Shown here: in pieces, positions 42,211 to 53,599 of the stretch | Layout of the letters: the number at the start of each line of letters is the position of its first letter | How positions within the stretch are numbered: position 1 is the stretch's first letter | DNA from: Diphasiastrum complanatum | Taxonomy: Eukaryota; Streptophyta; Lycopodiopsida; Lycopodiales; Lycopodiaceae | Direction: 5' to 3' | Length of the DNA: 64,000 bases | NCBI GenBank assembly: GCA_029204225.1 | Contig: CM055101.1 | Coordinates: forward strand, 4,521,391-4,585,390 | Translations under genes and position numbers: made by a program | The notes under the pieces: model-generated | Database searches by the model: none | The model's input: the letters and a program-made list of their open reading frames with translations, nothing else | What the model was told of the DNA's origin: nothing

Positions 42211-44110
42211 ATAGCTGAGATGCCTCTACCTATAACAGTGAAGGAAATTTACGTCTTCCTAGGCCACACTAATTATTACCGCATCTTCATAATCGACTAT
42301 GTTGGTAAGGCGAGACTCGTTTATAGACCCTAGATGGACCAAGGAACGTATTAAAGCTTTTGAGCTGAAAACAACACTTACTGCTGCACCCATCCTTCAT
42401 TCCCCAGATTACATGAAGAAATTCCATGTGCATACCGACACAAGTAAGTATGCCATAGGGGGTCTCCTAGCACAACCGGACAAATATGAAAAGGACTTTT
42501 TGATACGTTTCTTGAGCAGACAACTGGTGTCTGCTAAAGTAAACTATACAACAACTGAGAGAGAAGCATTGGCCATAGACTACGTCGTATGACAACTCAG
42601 ACACTATTTGCTAGGCCAAACCTTTGCATTCTACACAGACCATCAGACACTGTTATACATTGTTAATAAATCCTGTAAAATAAGACGTATAGATCGATGG
42701 CTGATAATACTCGAGGAATTCAATTTCTGAGTAGTCGTCAGGAAAGGAACCCAACAATTCGTGGTCGATCACCTTTCTAGATTTCCCAATGCTGAAAAGG
42801 CTGATGCACCAGTCAACGACGATGTTCCTGATGCATGCCTTTTTCAGATCGATGTCACTCCCATGTGGGCTAAGGAAATCACTCAGTTCCTAACCACCAG
42901 CAAACTCAAAGAAGGCTTGAGTACAGTAGCAAAAAGGAATTTTTTGCTAAAGGCAGCACCCTTCCAACTCATCGCAGGACAATTATACAAAAGGGATGCT
43001 AATGGTATTATACGCAGATGCACTTATGAATCTGAGATACGTCCTATCATATCTCAGGCACATGAGGGCATTGCTGGCGGTCACTTCTCTGTTGAAGCGA
43101 CTACTAAGATCATCCTTCGAGTGGGCTTATAGTGGTCGTCACTGTTTAAGGATACCTTTGCTATCATTAAAACATGTGATGTTTGCCAACAAGCCAAAAA
43201 GAATACAAAAGCAGACTTCAGCCCGTTGACCCCTATTATAGAAGGCGAAGCCTTTCATAAGTGAGGTATAGACTTTGTTGGTCCCATCAGCCCAACAGCA
43301 AAGAATACCCAAGCACGATATATCCTGATCGCAACGGATTATGAACCAAGTGGGTAGAAGCATGTGCAACAAAGGATGCCAATGCGAAGACCGTAGCGTG
43401 TTTTCTTTATGAAAAAATTATTACGCATATTTGGTTGTCCAATTGAGCTAGTTAGTGACCGAGGCACTCATTTCTTAAATGAAGTCATCAATAATCTCCT
43501 ACGCCATTACCTTGTTGTTCATCGCAAAAGTACTACGTACTATCCTAGATGTAATGGCAGAATCCACCAACAAGATGATCTGTAAAATCTTAACCAAGAT
43601 AGTCGAAACAAGTCGATCAGATTGGAAAACCAAACTGTTCTCCGCTACATGGGTGTACCGCACCACTCCCAAGAAGGCCACTGGATGAGTTACCCCATTC
43701 CATCTCATATATGGTCAAGAGGCAGTAATGCCTGTTGAATTTCTAGTTCCTTCATTGCGAGTCATGCAAGCTTTCTCTACGGATCTATGTGAGAAAGCTA
43801 CCATTGAACAAGAAGTAAAAAACAGGTTGCTTACGTTAGCCCAATCGTGTGAGACTTGCCTCATATCGTATCATGCATAATTAGTTAACAAACATCACCA
43901 AAAATCCTAGCACGATCATCACTTGCACAATAAAGATTTACACCTAGGTGATCAGGTGCTTCTTTACACATCTAAGAAGCACCCAGGGAAAAATAAAATT
44001 CAGAAGCGAAGGGCCATACGCTATAAACAAAATCTTCCCTAATGGAGCAGTCCAATTGGAAACACTTGACTGAGTACTCCTCACCACTGTTGTCAATGGC
44101 GGTACTACAA
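42211..44110 (+). pseudogene. Gypsy element U: RT end, RNase H and integrase, heavily broken
   Basis: Tat-like gypsy related to Q. It begins in the RT connection (GHTNYYRIFIIDYV), then RNase H (FHVHTDTSKYAIGGLLAQPD, NYTTTEREALAIDYVV, AFYTDHQTLLYIVNKS, VVDHLSRFPNAEKAD), pre-integrase (LYKRDANGIIRRCT, AHEGIAGGHFSVEA, CDVCQQAKK) and integrase (GIDFVGPISPTAKNT, LVSDRGTHFLNEV). The third catalytic region is lost (NGRIHQQDD in place of a Glu motif). At least ten stops or frameshifts. The 5' part is missing at the M LTR edge. Confidence 0.85.
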
Positions 44111-44520
44111 AGAGTTGTTTTTTGTTGACCCATATAACTCAACCACTATTGTATATATGTCACATTTTTATTGATTTGTTTTTATGTCTATTTATTGTGT
44201 CTTCTTCTTGTTTTTTATGATTTTTGACTGCCTCTGTTTGTCTTTAGTGCATTCTTATTTTCCATACTATTTCTCTCATCTGTGTCCATTTACAAAGAGT
44301 GTTATAGGTCAACAACTGATGGTCTAGTTCATAGGGATCAGATTTGTCACATTTTAGGTCTAGCTCATTTCTGCAATCATGATATCTCAGAATTTTCACT
44401 TATAGCACAAATTTGGTCACTGGGATAACTCATTAGATGAGAACTTCTATTTTAAGACACTATCATATTTTACCTCATGAAACTCTACAACACCATCACT
44501 GAGATGCAGTACTCAATAGT
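44111..44520. other. Non-coding gap between U and P
   Basis: AT-rich, T-rich plus strand. No gene, LTR edge or primer site recognised. It could be the 3' tail of U or the 5' LTR of P. Confidence 0.4.
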
Positions 44521-44695
44521 CAGTTGGTTACCATCTCGACTGAGTCAGTTGGTTACCATTTCGACCGAGCCAGTTGGTCACCATCTCGACCGAGCCAGTT
44601 GGTTACCATCTCGACCGAGCCATCTCATCAACATCTCAACCGAGTCACCTGCTTGACATCTCGACCTAGTCTCCAACTTCATATCTCGATGGAAC
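44521..44695 (+). repeat. 25-bp tandem array 1 (7 units)
   Basis: Seven consecutive units of exactly 25 bases. Units 1-4 are near-identical variants of CAGTTGGTTACCATCTCGACCGAGC; units 5-7 are more diverged but keep the phase and an (A)CATCTCGACC-like core. It lies upstream of gypsy P gag. Confidence 0.85.
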
Positions 44696-44966
44696 TGAAA
44701 CAACGCAGTTCATCAAGATTTTTTCAAATCTTGACTGAGTCTTCTTGTTATAATGTTGACCGACTCATGCACTTCAAGAAATCTCGACCGAGGAGACATG
44801 GTGAACGACCATAAATACTTCCAAAACAAAGACGTTCTTACCTTAGTGACGTGCGAGTATTCGAGCCCTCTAGCGACCGATTTTTGGCAATTTCCTTGCT
44901 TCCATCACTACCATCACTTTTCATCGCAAACCTTCAAGTTCAAGCTCCACTGACACCTCCTCATCA

Positions 44967-45141
44967 CATGTCCCCGTCACCAACTCGATCACATGTCTCC
45001 ATCACCAACTCGACCGCATGTCTCTGTCACCACCTCAACCATGTGTCTTCGTCACCAACTCGACTGTGTGTCTCTGTCACCACCTCGACTGCGTGTCTCC
45101 ATCACCATCTCGATCGCGTATCTCCATCACCATATCGACCG
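44967..45141 (+). repeat. 25-bp tandem array 2 (7 units)
   Basis: Seven consecutive 25-base units such as CATGTCTCCATCACCAACTCGACCG. Same period, same copy number and the same ATC(A/-)...CTCGACCG core as array 1, separated from it by 271 bases of partly similar sequence. Because 25 is not a multiple of 3, all three frames read through it as Ser/Thr/Pro/His-rich pseudo-peptides; these are not genes. Confidence 0.85.
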
Positions 45142-45243
45142 AGTTCCAACAGACCTTTGCTATAAATCTCGACCGAGTCAGATTTTTCAGAGACCGTTTC
45201 CAATCAACTCCAGTCATGTCTTCACACTAGTCCTCTAGCTCTG

Positions 45244-46960
45244 ATGACCCAAGAGCAAAAAAAAATAGATATCAATATGGGTCAGCTGGATACTCGAGAG
45301 ATGACATCCTGGTACCAGCAGGCAAATCAATTTCTGATTCAGATTGAGTTTCAGATCCCTGTTCTGACTAGTTACCAGAGTCCATATCTACTACACATGG
45401 CATATGCCAATTATAATCCAACTGCCAAGTCATGCCAGTTTATGGTACCTCCTGACAAAAATTATGTCTATGACGTATATCTTTCTGAAGCAGACTTCCA
45501 TACCTTCGGATTCTCTCAAGGACCGAATGTAGTCACCAGGACATTGCAGAAAATCGAGACGACAATATATTTCAAGTATATTGATTCCTCTATTGCTTGT
45601 ACTTACTTAACCAAGTACACCCAAGTGTGACAAAACCAAGATCCTTCAAATACCGATGTCCCTGTTCCACATGATGGCAAATTCATGACTGCATGGCTAG
45701 AGTCTCTATGATTGGGCACAGTTCGCTTCGAATTGCCTCCATAATTGCATAAAGAACAAGCAACCCACCACCTTGCTGGGATACCTACTGACCGATCTTA
45801 CACTCCAACAGGTGCACAATGGACCGAGACTCCGAGAGCTATTAAACATGGCTGACAAAGCTTGGGACATACCAGTCCAGTCCAAGAAGTCCAAGCAGTC
45901 CAAAACACAGACATCGTCACCACAGGGGCTAGCCCCTAAAAGACCAAAGAATAGCATCATGAAGTTGACGGTAAAGAAACAACTGGCACCACAACGAAGC
46001 TTAACGCCAATGTTTGGTGTACCGCTTATGGGAATGAAGGTCATTCTAAGACTAATTGTCCCAGTTCACAGACTAACTATTTAGAAGAGGAATTATTCCT
46101 CTGTCCAGTTAGTAATCATGAGGAGGTAGTTTATACTGCAACTCCTTCTAACCAAAGGAACATCATACCAAAACCACGTACTGGTCAACACTACACTATT
46201 TTGCATAGAGGAGGGACAAGAGATTCCACTCCTCCACCTAGAGTAAGGGGTCCGTTCTACAATTGTGGAGCCCCGGGTGACTATTCGCCTGATTGCCTTG
46301 AATCCAGGAAGTCAGTAGGATATGTGCCATTCTGTGCTACCTGTAAAGGCCAAGGGCATGTCATTGCCGAATGTCCTCGGCCACAACAGTCGCGGTCTAA
46401 ACCGAGGTTTGTAAACTCGCCTAGAGAAGATGTGCTTCGCCCATCTAAAACTAACACTGACATAGTAGCTCAAAGGATAGAAGTAGAGTCTGAATCACAA
46501 GATCAAGACCATCAATGGCCTGATTTAGATGTAGAGATAAATAAAGTAACTACTAGAAGAAGTAAAGATTCTTCAACTCTTAAAGATAAGAAGAAAACTA
46601 AGAAGACGAAATCTGCAAAAAACGAGAAAAACACGACAGAAAAAGTGAAAGTCGCAGAACAGCTAGTAGAAATTTCTAATAGTGAAGAATTAGACTTTGA
46701 TAGGCCTACTAAAAAACATTATGATGTTGATATTAGTTCGGAAGCTAAAAAGCTTTTAGCCGAAGAAATCAGAAAAGTTAAAAAAGTAACATTCTCAGAT
46801 CCAGTTATAAGTAGTGAGATACCTAGAGATCTATCGCCACTTATACATCGTTCATACGATATAGTGAAAGACCTTGTCTTCAGAATGCCCAATATATCTT
46901 TTAAACAATTATTAGAGGATAATCAGTATTATAAGAAGAAAATTAAGCAATTTTTGCAAA
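45244..46960 (+). pseudogene. Gypsy element P: gag with three zinc knuckles
   Basis: Begins MTQEQKKIDINMGQLDTREM and runs through an interrupted gag (FHTFGFSQGPNVVTRTLQKI, IPTDRSYTPTGAQWTETPRA) with stops near 45,628, 45,708 and 45,740. Three knuckle-like motifs follow: WCTAYGNEGHSKTNC (first Cys pair broken, near 46,020-46,060), FYNCGAPGDYSPDC (degenerate, near 46,255) and CATCKGQGHVIAEC (intact CCHC, near 46,335-46,376). The region then turns Lys/Glu-rich (46,540-46,980). Role: RNA packaging and particle assembly. Confidence 0.75.
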
Positions 46961-47820
46961 GGAAAAAGAAAAGAAAAGCGAAGTTACCATTAGTCAATGT
47001 AGGACTAGTTAACTACGGTGATGAAGGTCAACCCGAGATTCGGGTAGTAATTAATGGCTGCATTTTAGATACTGTGCCCATAGATTCTAGATCTAGTGTA
47101 AATATAATGACTGAAGAAACAACATATGAGTTAGGCATTCACTATAGAATAGCACCTACATTAAGACATTTAAGGTTAGCTGATGCAACTAGAAGATCAT
47201 AGATAGGAGAATTGTCCCAAGTTATAGTCTACATAGGAGACCATAAGTTCCTAATGGATTTTATTATATTAAGGACTACAAGAGAATCCTCGTATAAAGT
47301 ATTATTAGGACGGCCATGGCTCTACCAAGCCGATGTCATAACCCACTGGAAGAAGAGGGAGATTATCTTCATAGATCAGATGGAGACACCGATGGGGAAA
47401 AGTCATAAAAGAATTACAGTATCCTGGGAAAAGTATAAGTATGAAGGTGAGACACCTACATCATCCTCGAGCTATACTTCAGAGGATGAAGGACTTCAGT
47501 CTATAAGGACTGAGAAAGGGGAGAGATTTGTCACATTAAGTATACCTGCATACAACAATAAAATAGAATATGTAGATAGAGGAGATTGTGGAGTTCCAGA
47601 GATTAGTGCTATCATAGGAGACCATACTATTGATAGAATACTAATAGACTCAGGATCCAGTATCAACTTAATAACTGAAATGATGGTTAAGGAATTAGGA
47701 CTAGAAAAAAAAACAGATACAGCCTATTACTTACCATGAAATCCATTTAGCAGATACATCCAAATGCTTACCAGTAGGTGAGCTAAAGTAGGCCTGTATC
47801 CTGTAGTCCATAACTTAAAA
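46961..47820 (+). pseudogene. Gypsy element P: two consecutive protease-like domains
   Basis: First domain: VINGCILDTVPIDSRSSVNI (DSG changed to DSR), HLRLADATRRS, stop at 47,200, then VIVYIGDHKFLMDFIILRTT and YKVLLGRPWLYQADVITHW. A second start of the fold follows: PEISAIIGDHTIDRILIDSG then SSINLITEMMVKELGL with DSG intact, then (other frame) IHLADTSKCLPVGELK, ending before its flap. RT and RNase H are absent; the next recognisable coding is pre-integrase at 47,825. The second domain is either a duplication or a deletion join between two elements. Confidence 0.72.
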
Positions 47821-48786
47821 AGTATTGTATAAATTAGAAGCCGACGATAATCTTCATCGATGTTTAGAACCCACCGAGACGACCACTGTAATAAGTGCGT
47901 TACATGAGGAAGATTCGGGGAGCCACTATGCTCTTAAAAATAGTGCAAGAAAGATCTTTAATGCTAAGCATTGGTGGCCTACCATCTATAGAGATGTTAA
48001 ATTATTTATTCAAAAATGTGATGCATGTCAGAGGATGGGGAAACCCAGCTTCGCGACACATTGGCCACTTACTCCAATTATTCCCTTAGCACCTTTTGAG
48101 AATTGGGGGATAGATTTTGTAGGGCCTTTCAAACCGATCACTCGTAAAACTCGTCGACATTACATTCTTGTTGCTACGGACTATGCTACCAAGATGGTAG
48201 AGGCCGAAGCCACAATTAAAGCGAATGGGCTTACGGAGTGGGCAAACGGAATGTTGTGCAAAATTCTGAATAAAGTAATGGAAACACACTCTTCTGATTG
48301 GAATTAGAAGTTATCATTTGTCTTATGGGCATATAGAACTATCGAAAAGATTACAACTAGGCAGACTCCATACTATCTTGTGTATGGAATGCATCCCATA
48401 TTACCAATAGAATTCGAAGTTCCAACATTTCGCATTAGTAATGAAGAGCAAATGGATGAACACAATAGTCTCCAGGAGCAGATGATAGCTTTGTCGCAAC
48501 TGGAGGAGGATCGTCGTCTTTCATTAATCGAACTGAACGAGTTCAAAATAAAAGAAAATAAAATTTTGATCAATCTATTAAAAAAATAAAAATTAAACGA
48601 GGGGACTACGTGCTTCTGTATGATAACAGACACATGTTGTTTCCTGAGAAATTACATACTAGATGGATGGGACCTTACAAAGTCATAGAAGTTTTTAACA
48701 ATGGATCACTTCAGCTAGTTGATCTTGAAGGTCATTTACTTGATACTCGAGTAAATGGCTCAAGAGTGAAGCGCTACTATGACTAA
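47821..48786 (+). pseudogene. Gypsy element P: integrase
   Basis: Pre-integrase ISALHEEDSGSHYALKNSAR and CDACQRMGKP, then the catalytic Asp in WGIDFVGPFKPIT, TDYATKMVEAEATI. An internal deletion removes the SDRG block and leads straight to TEWANGMLCKILNKVMETHS. Then LSFVLWAYRTIEK, TPYYLVYGMHPILPIEFEVP, and the C-terminal MGPYKVIEVFNNGSLQLVD to RVKRYYD and a TAG at 48,784 region. Stops near 48,305 and a frame change near 48,590. Confidence 0.85.
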
Positions 48787-49570
48787 TTTTTGATGAATTT
48801 GGCAAGTTCAATTTTTGCGAAATATGCGAACCATGCAAAAATTGCGACACTGTTCACATTTCATCCAATTTGTTATTTCCAGTTTAAAAAGAAAAAACCG
48901 ATACTTTTGGTCAATCCTTCACCTTCGAAAAATATGCGAAAAAGGCAACCATTTTGCTACATTAATACTTTCCGCTCCATTTTTGCGAAAATGCCGACGC
49001 TGTGCATATGTATTTTTACCATTATTTTACAAGGTTTCTAGTATGAGAAATACCTGAAAAAAGCTGACACCTTTGCTTCATCAATAAGTTACTATATTCC
49101 TTGCAAAAAATGCGACACCATTTTGAAAATTACTATGTTAGTAAATTCACCATTTTGGGAAAGCGAAATTTGCGACACTTGAACCTTCGCATTTTTTGCC
49201 CATATGATGCAACGAAAAGAAAAGCAAAAAAACATTTCCTCCAGACATTTCACATATCATCCAAATTGATATTTACAATTTCCAAAAAACCCGATACTTT
49301 CGTTCCATTCTTTACCTTCCGAAAAAGTGCGAAAAAAATATAGAAACACACTTCACCTATCACCAATTGACTTTGACTAATTACCCAAACTTAGGAACTT
49401 AAGTTTAAGCTTAAATTTGGCCTTCTAATATTATTTTTAATTACATGGCCCAAAGTCAAGTTTGTGTCCAAAATTATTTATTTACAAGTGCTCATTGGGC
49501 CATAGACTTACGCACACAAGATGCCATGACCCTCACAACTATTTCTATTTTTCTGACTTTATTTATTTAC
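48787..49570. other. 3' flank of P and tail of copy I (no gene)
   Basis: 48,790-49,350 is AT-rich with recurring gcgaaa/aaatgcgacac words on the plus strand, like 3.9-4.6 kb. 49,380-49,570 belongs to the I family: reversed, it carries the same catggcat...gtaa...tatggcccaatgagc block as 23,500-23,560. Confidence 0.5.
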
Positions 49571-51495
49571 AGAGTGGTGGGAATACCCCCGACCGGGCCC
49601 ACAACCTGAAGTAGTGCCGGTCCCTCGGCACTATGGCACTTAGTACAGGCTCTTCTTTGTGTGTCTTTGGCGGATGAGGTAGCTTGTCACGTCCTCCATG
49701 AATTCTAATCTTGGTATGTTTTTCTGTTTCTTAGGAGTATAGAAGGACTTATGTACACCAGTGAGCCATGCTTGGTCGATCCATTGTTGGAATACGCTTG
49801 GCCATGGATCGTCGAGTAAGGCCACTCCATAATACACGCGTGCCACTGGTAGTTGGTCTTCAACTTTTTTCGAAACCAAGGCAGTATTGGGATCAAAACA
49901 TATTGTTGGCAAAAAATTGTCCCATTTGGTGGGGACTCCCATCAGAAATTCTAGGTCTCGGACGTAGGTTGTTGTCGTGCGGACTGTTGGGTCAGGCCAG
50001 ATTAGATACTATTGTGAGAACTGAATGACAAACTTCCTGGCATCTACCTCCGTCTGCCACCCATACTCTAAGTCAATCCTTAGCCAATTTTTTGTGTTTA
50101 GCGTGATCTTCTCCAGTGGGGTGCCACACTCTGCCCATTTAGATCTGCGTAAGTTGGGGAGGTAGTGAGCATTTACCCGTAATTGCTTGGGACTGCTGAC
50201 GTACGTCCTGATGGCTACAAGATTTCATTCAAACAATTTTTTTTGCCGTTCTAGTTGAGTGCCTAGATTTGGAATGTAGGCCAACTCATTTCCCTTGATA
50301 TCTTTGATGGTGACAGATAATTTACAACCGCCGCATGAGCTTTCGTGTGGAAATTGCGCCACGTAGGTGTTGATTTCATCCTCTACCATTGTGGGCTTTC
50401 GGAATGCGCGGCTGGCAAAGATCGATCTCAAGCCTTGGGATGAGGAATCTTGCACTTGGCTGGGATCTACTTGTTGTGTCTGATCAGGGCCCATATCCTG
50501 CCCTTGAGTATGATCTCTCGTGGTGTCTTGTTGCCCTTGATCCTGCGCACTTGAACCGTGGTTTGGACTTGTGGCCCCCGTTGCTTGTTTGCCTTTATCA
50601 TGGCTGGAGCAGGTCTGTGCAACATCAAATGTAGGTGGCATTGGATTTACCACCGGGTTGGTTGAGCTTTTTGCTCCATGAGTCTCTAACATGCCTTGAG
50701 GGCATGCTTTGTTTGGGCCATCTCTTGGTTGGCACTTGCGTGTTAGCGGTCGAATTCAGCCTGTCCAATGTTTGGCTGTAGACCTGCACCTACTGCCGAT
50801 AGAGGTCCATATCTGCTTGTGTAAGTGGACGATTGGCAGGTGCCGGTTGAGCTAACCACGTGGCCTTTTCTTGTTGTAAGGTTTGCACCTCTGCTCCTAG
50901 GCGAGCATTTTCCGTTTCGTAGATTTGCAATTGTGCCTAGAGGGGGGCGAGCCATTGGATAGCTTCGGTTTGAAGCTCTTGGACTTTTGTAAAGGCATCC
51001 GTTGTTGTTTTGAAGAGGCTTTGGATGTACTGGTGCGACCATTTTCATGTTGTTGCAGCTTTAGAATCTCCTTTTGTCCTTCCAACTCGTGTTGATGAGC
51101 TATTTGCAGGTCTTGCTGGAGTTGTAGGATATCGGCTCATAGCTTTGTGTTATTCGTGGCCAACTCCAACATGCGGCTGTCCAAAGAGGTTTTGGCCGCT
51201 ACCGCATCTTGGATAAAGGTGCCAAGGCTTGGTAGGCCATTATGAGGTCTGTGGGAGCAGCCGGTAGTGTGGTTCTGGTTGGGGCTACACGTGGTGTCGT
51301 CCAAGTGATTTGCACGCCCGTATCGTCATCTTCAATCAATGTTTCTTGCAACGTCATGCCCTTAGGTGTAGTGGGATCAGCCTGAAGAGGTGAGCTGGCA
51401 TATGTTTGCTGCACAAATGCTTCATCAGACAACAGTTTGTCACCCTCGGCAGCCTTCAGAGGTGAAGTGGGAGGTGTGAGAGGAGTAGCAGCTAG
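49571..51495 (-). pseudogene. Copy I of the unknown ORF family (partner of ORF O)
   Basis: Minus-strand homologue of O, truncated at its 5' end by the LTR of H at 51,495. From right to left: the linker (SPLKAAEGDKLLSDEAFVQQ), an acidic segment (LIEDDDTGVQIT), the coiled-coil region (about 50,760-51,200, broken), a Gln-rich stretch (DQGQQDTTRDHTQGQD), then the C-terminal domain with strong similarity to O: QLRVNAHYLPNLRRSKWAEC, NWLRIDLEYGWQTEVDARKF, WPDPTVRTTTTYVRDLEFLM, PTKWDNFLPT. It ends at 49,640 shortly before the shared G-rich tract (49,580-49,595). Several stops and frameshifts. Function unknown. Confidence 0.75.
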
Positions 51496-52134
51496 ATTGA
51501 TCAACAAAATCTAGTTCTGAAGAAATGGCTAATCCACAATCTAGCATGCTAATCAACAGAATATAATAGCAATGATCAAAGAATGAAAAAATACAAGATT
51601 TCAATGTATGAGCATTAGTCTCAACACAAGTTAGAGAGAGAGAGAGAGAGAGAGAGAGAGCTAGAGAGAGATAACAAGCAAACTTTGGTTCTTCATCATT
51701 GATTGTGTGGAGAGCTACACATATTTATGGAGATTGAGGTAGCTCGAGGTAGAACCATATCTATCCATTCCAAAATGACATCTAAAGTGACATCTAGAGT
51801 CTATGTGACATTTGTCACCTGTCATGCATGAAATTCTACCAACTTTTTACAAGTGTACTAGTTCTAACTAGAAATGTCCAAATCATCATGCATCTGTCCA
51901 TTAAACTTTGTGCATGCCTTGCATGTCACTATGGATCACTTACAATTAATGCATGTGAGTTGCCACGAGTTTCTACAAGCATAATCATGCTAATTCTATG
52001 TCTACAAATAACCATGTAGCTCGAGTTCTATGTAGGCCAAACTTGGCATTTTGCATTAATGAGCTACATACTTGCATGGTACAACATTTGTAGCAATCCA
52101 AGAAATCAATATGGATCGTTTTTCAATTTTAACA
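51496..52134 (-). repeat. 3' LTR of H, outer ~93 bases missing
   Basis: On the minus strand, a purine tract (AGGAGGAG, 52,135-52,142) precedes TGTTAAAATTG. It matches 63,416-64,000 at roughly 97% by eye, apart from a shorter AG tract and absence of a ~40-base segment. The inner edge is clear; the outer edge joins copy I at 51,495. Confidence 0.85.
51633..51660. repeat. (AG)14 microsatellite in the 3' LTR of H
   Basis: 28 bases of pure AG, followed by ctagagagag. The orthologous tract in the other LTR (63,553-63,689) is 137 bases. Confidence 0.95.
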
Positions 52135-52151
52135 CTCCTCCTAAAAATGAT

Positions 52152-53599
52152 CTATATTGATTTGAACATGGATCTTGGTATAACTCCAAGGTTGGCTCTA
52201 TGCTTGTTGAAGGAACTTTTGCTCAAAGGTTTGGTGAGCATATCTACAATGCAAGATGATGTGTCGATGTGCTCCAATTTGATTTCACCTCTAATGAGCT
52301 TCTGTCTCACGAAGTAATGTGCAACTTAGATATGCTTGCTCCTTGCATGGAATATTGGGTTGTTGGCAAGGGCTTGAGCTGAAATGTTGTCACACATGAT
52401 CATAGGTATATTTTCTTCCATGATTATCTTTAGCTCTACTAGTAACCTCTTGATCCAAAGCACTTCCTTTGTTGTTGTAGTGAGCGCCTTGTACTCAGCT
52501 TCACATGATGAGAGTGATACAATATCTTGCTTTTTGGAAAGCCAAGATATCAAGTTTCCTTCAAGATATATGACATAAGCACTTGTAGATTTCCGATCTG
52601 CTTTATCATTTGCAAAATCTGAGTCAGAATAACCAATAATAGAAAGATCTTCACTTTTATATAATAAACCAAAATCAAAAGCTGAAGATATATATCTAAG
52701 CACTCTCTTGGCCTTTTTCCAATGATAAATTGAAGGATTTTGCATAGCCTGGCTCAACTTATGAACACTAAAGCTTATGTCAAGTCTAGTTATTGTGAGC
52801 CAAATTAAGGAGCCTATAAGACTTCTAAAAGTGTGATGTCCTCGAAGGATCTTTCATCACCTTTGTTGGAGTCCTTTACATTTTGCTCCATAGGTGTTTC
52901 TATACTCTTACAATTCAACATATTGAACTTTTTTTAACATTGAAAGAGCATACTTAGATTGACATATGAAAGCTTTATCTTTAAGAAAGTCAATCTCTAA
53001 TCCTAGAATATAGTGTATTTTTCCAAGATCTTGCATCTTGAACTCTTTTCCAAGTGCAATCTTGGTTTCCTCAACTAACTTGATACAACTTCCTGTTAGA
53101 ATGATATCATCAACATAAATAAGGAGGATGAAAATATCTTTATCAAAAAACTTGACATATAAGGAAGGATCATAGTTACTAAGATTAAATCCTAGTGACT
53201 CAAGAAAGGTGTGAAGTCGAGAATACCATGACCTTGGGGCTTGCTTTAATCCATATATACTTTTGAAGAGCAAGCAAACCTTTTCCTCATCATGGATGAA
53301 CCCAATAGGTTGATCCATATAGATCTCTTCTTCTAGATAGCCATTTAGAAATGCATTAGAAACATCTAGTTGAAGAATTTGCCAATTGAAAAAACAAGCA
53401 AGAGAAATTATGATTCTAATTGACACCATCTTTGCAACTGGGGCAAAGGTCTCCTCATAATCAAGTCCATATACTTGAGCAAATCCTTTAGCACAAAGCC
53501 TAGCCTTGTACTTGTTGATTGTGCCATCTTGATTATACTTGACTCAAAAAACCCATTTGCAACCAATGGTATGCTTGTTGGATGGAAGATCCACAAGCT
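52152..53599 (-). pseudogene. Copia element H: reverse transcriptase and RNase H
   Basis: From right to left: ICKWVF-type RT start (stop near 53,543), KARLCAKGFAQVYGLDYEET-like block near 53,430-53,510, LQLDVSNAFLNGYLEEEIYM, LKQAPRSWYSRLHTF, catalytic LLIYVDDIILTG (YVDD intact), QDLGKIHYILGLEIDF, a frame break near 52,905, then RNase H: HWKKAKRVLRYISSAFDFGL, YSDSDFANDKADRKSTSA, VSLSSCEAEYKALTT, MCDNISAQALANNPIFHARS, a stop where HIE is expected (near 52,324), and VDMLTKPLSKSSF to a TAG at 52,152. Similar to F. Confidence 0.86.

Noticed and set aside
44993-45238. Overlapping Ser/Thr/Pro-rich frames in all three phases
   Set aside because: Artefacts of a 25-base tandem repeat; since 25 is not divisible by 3 every frame stays open.
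51605-51670. CRISPR-like or satellite array
   Set aside because: Only a pure AG dinucleotide run; no spacer structure.
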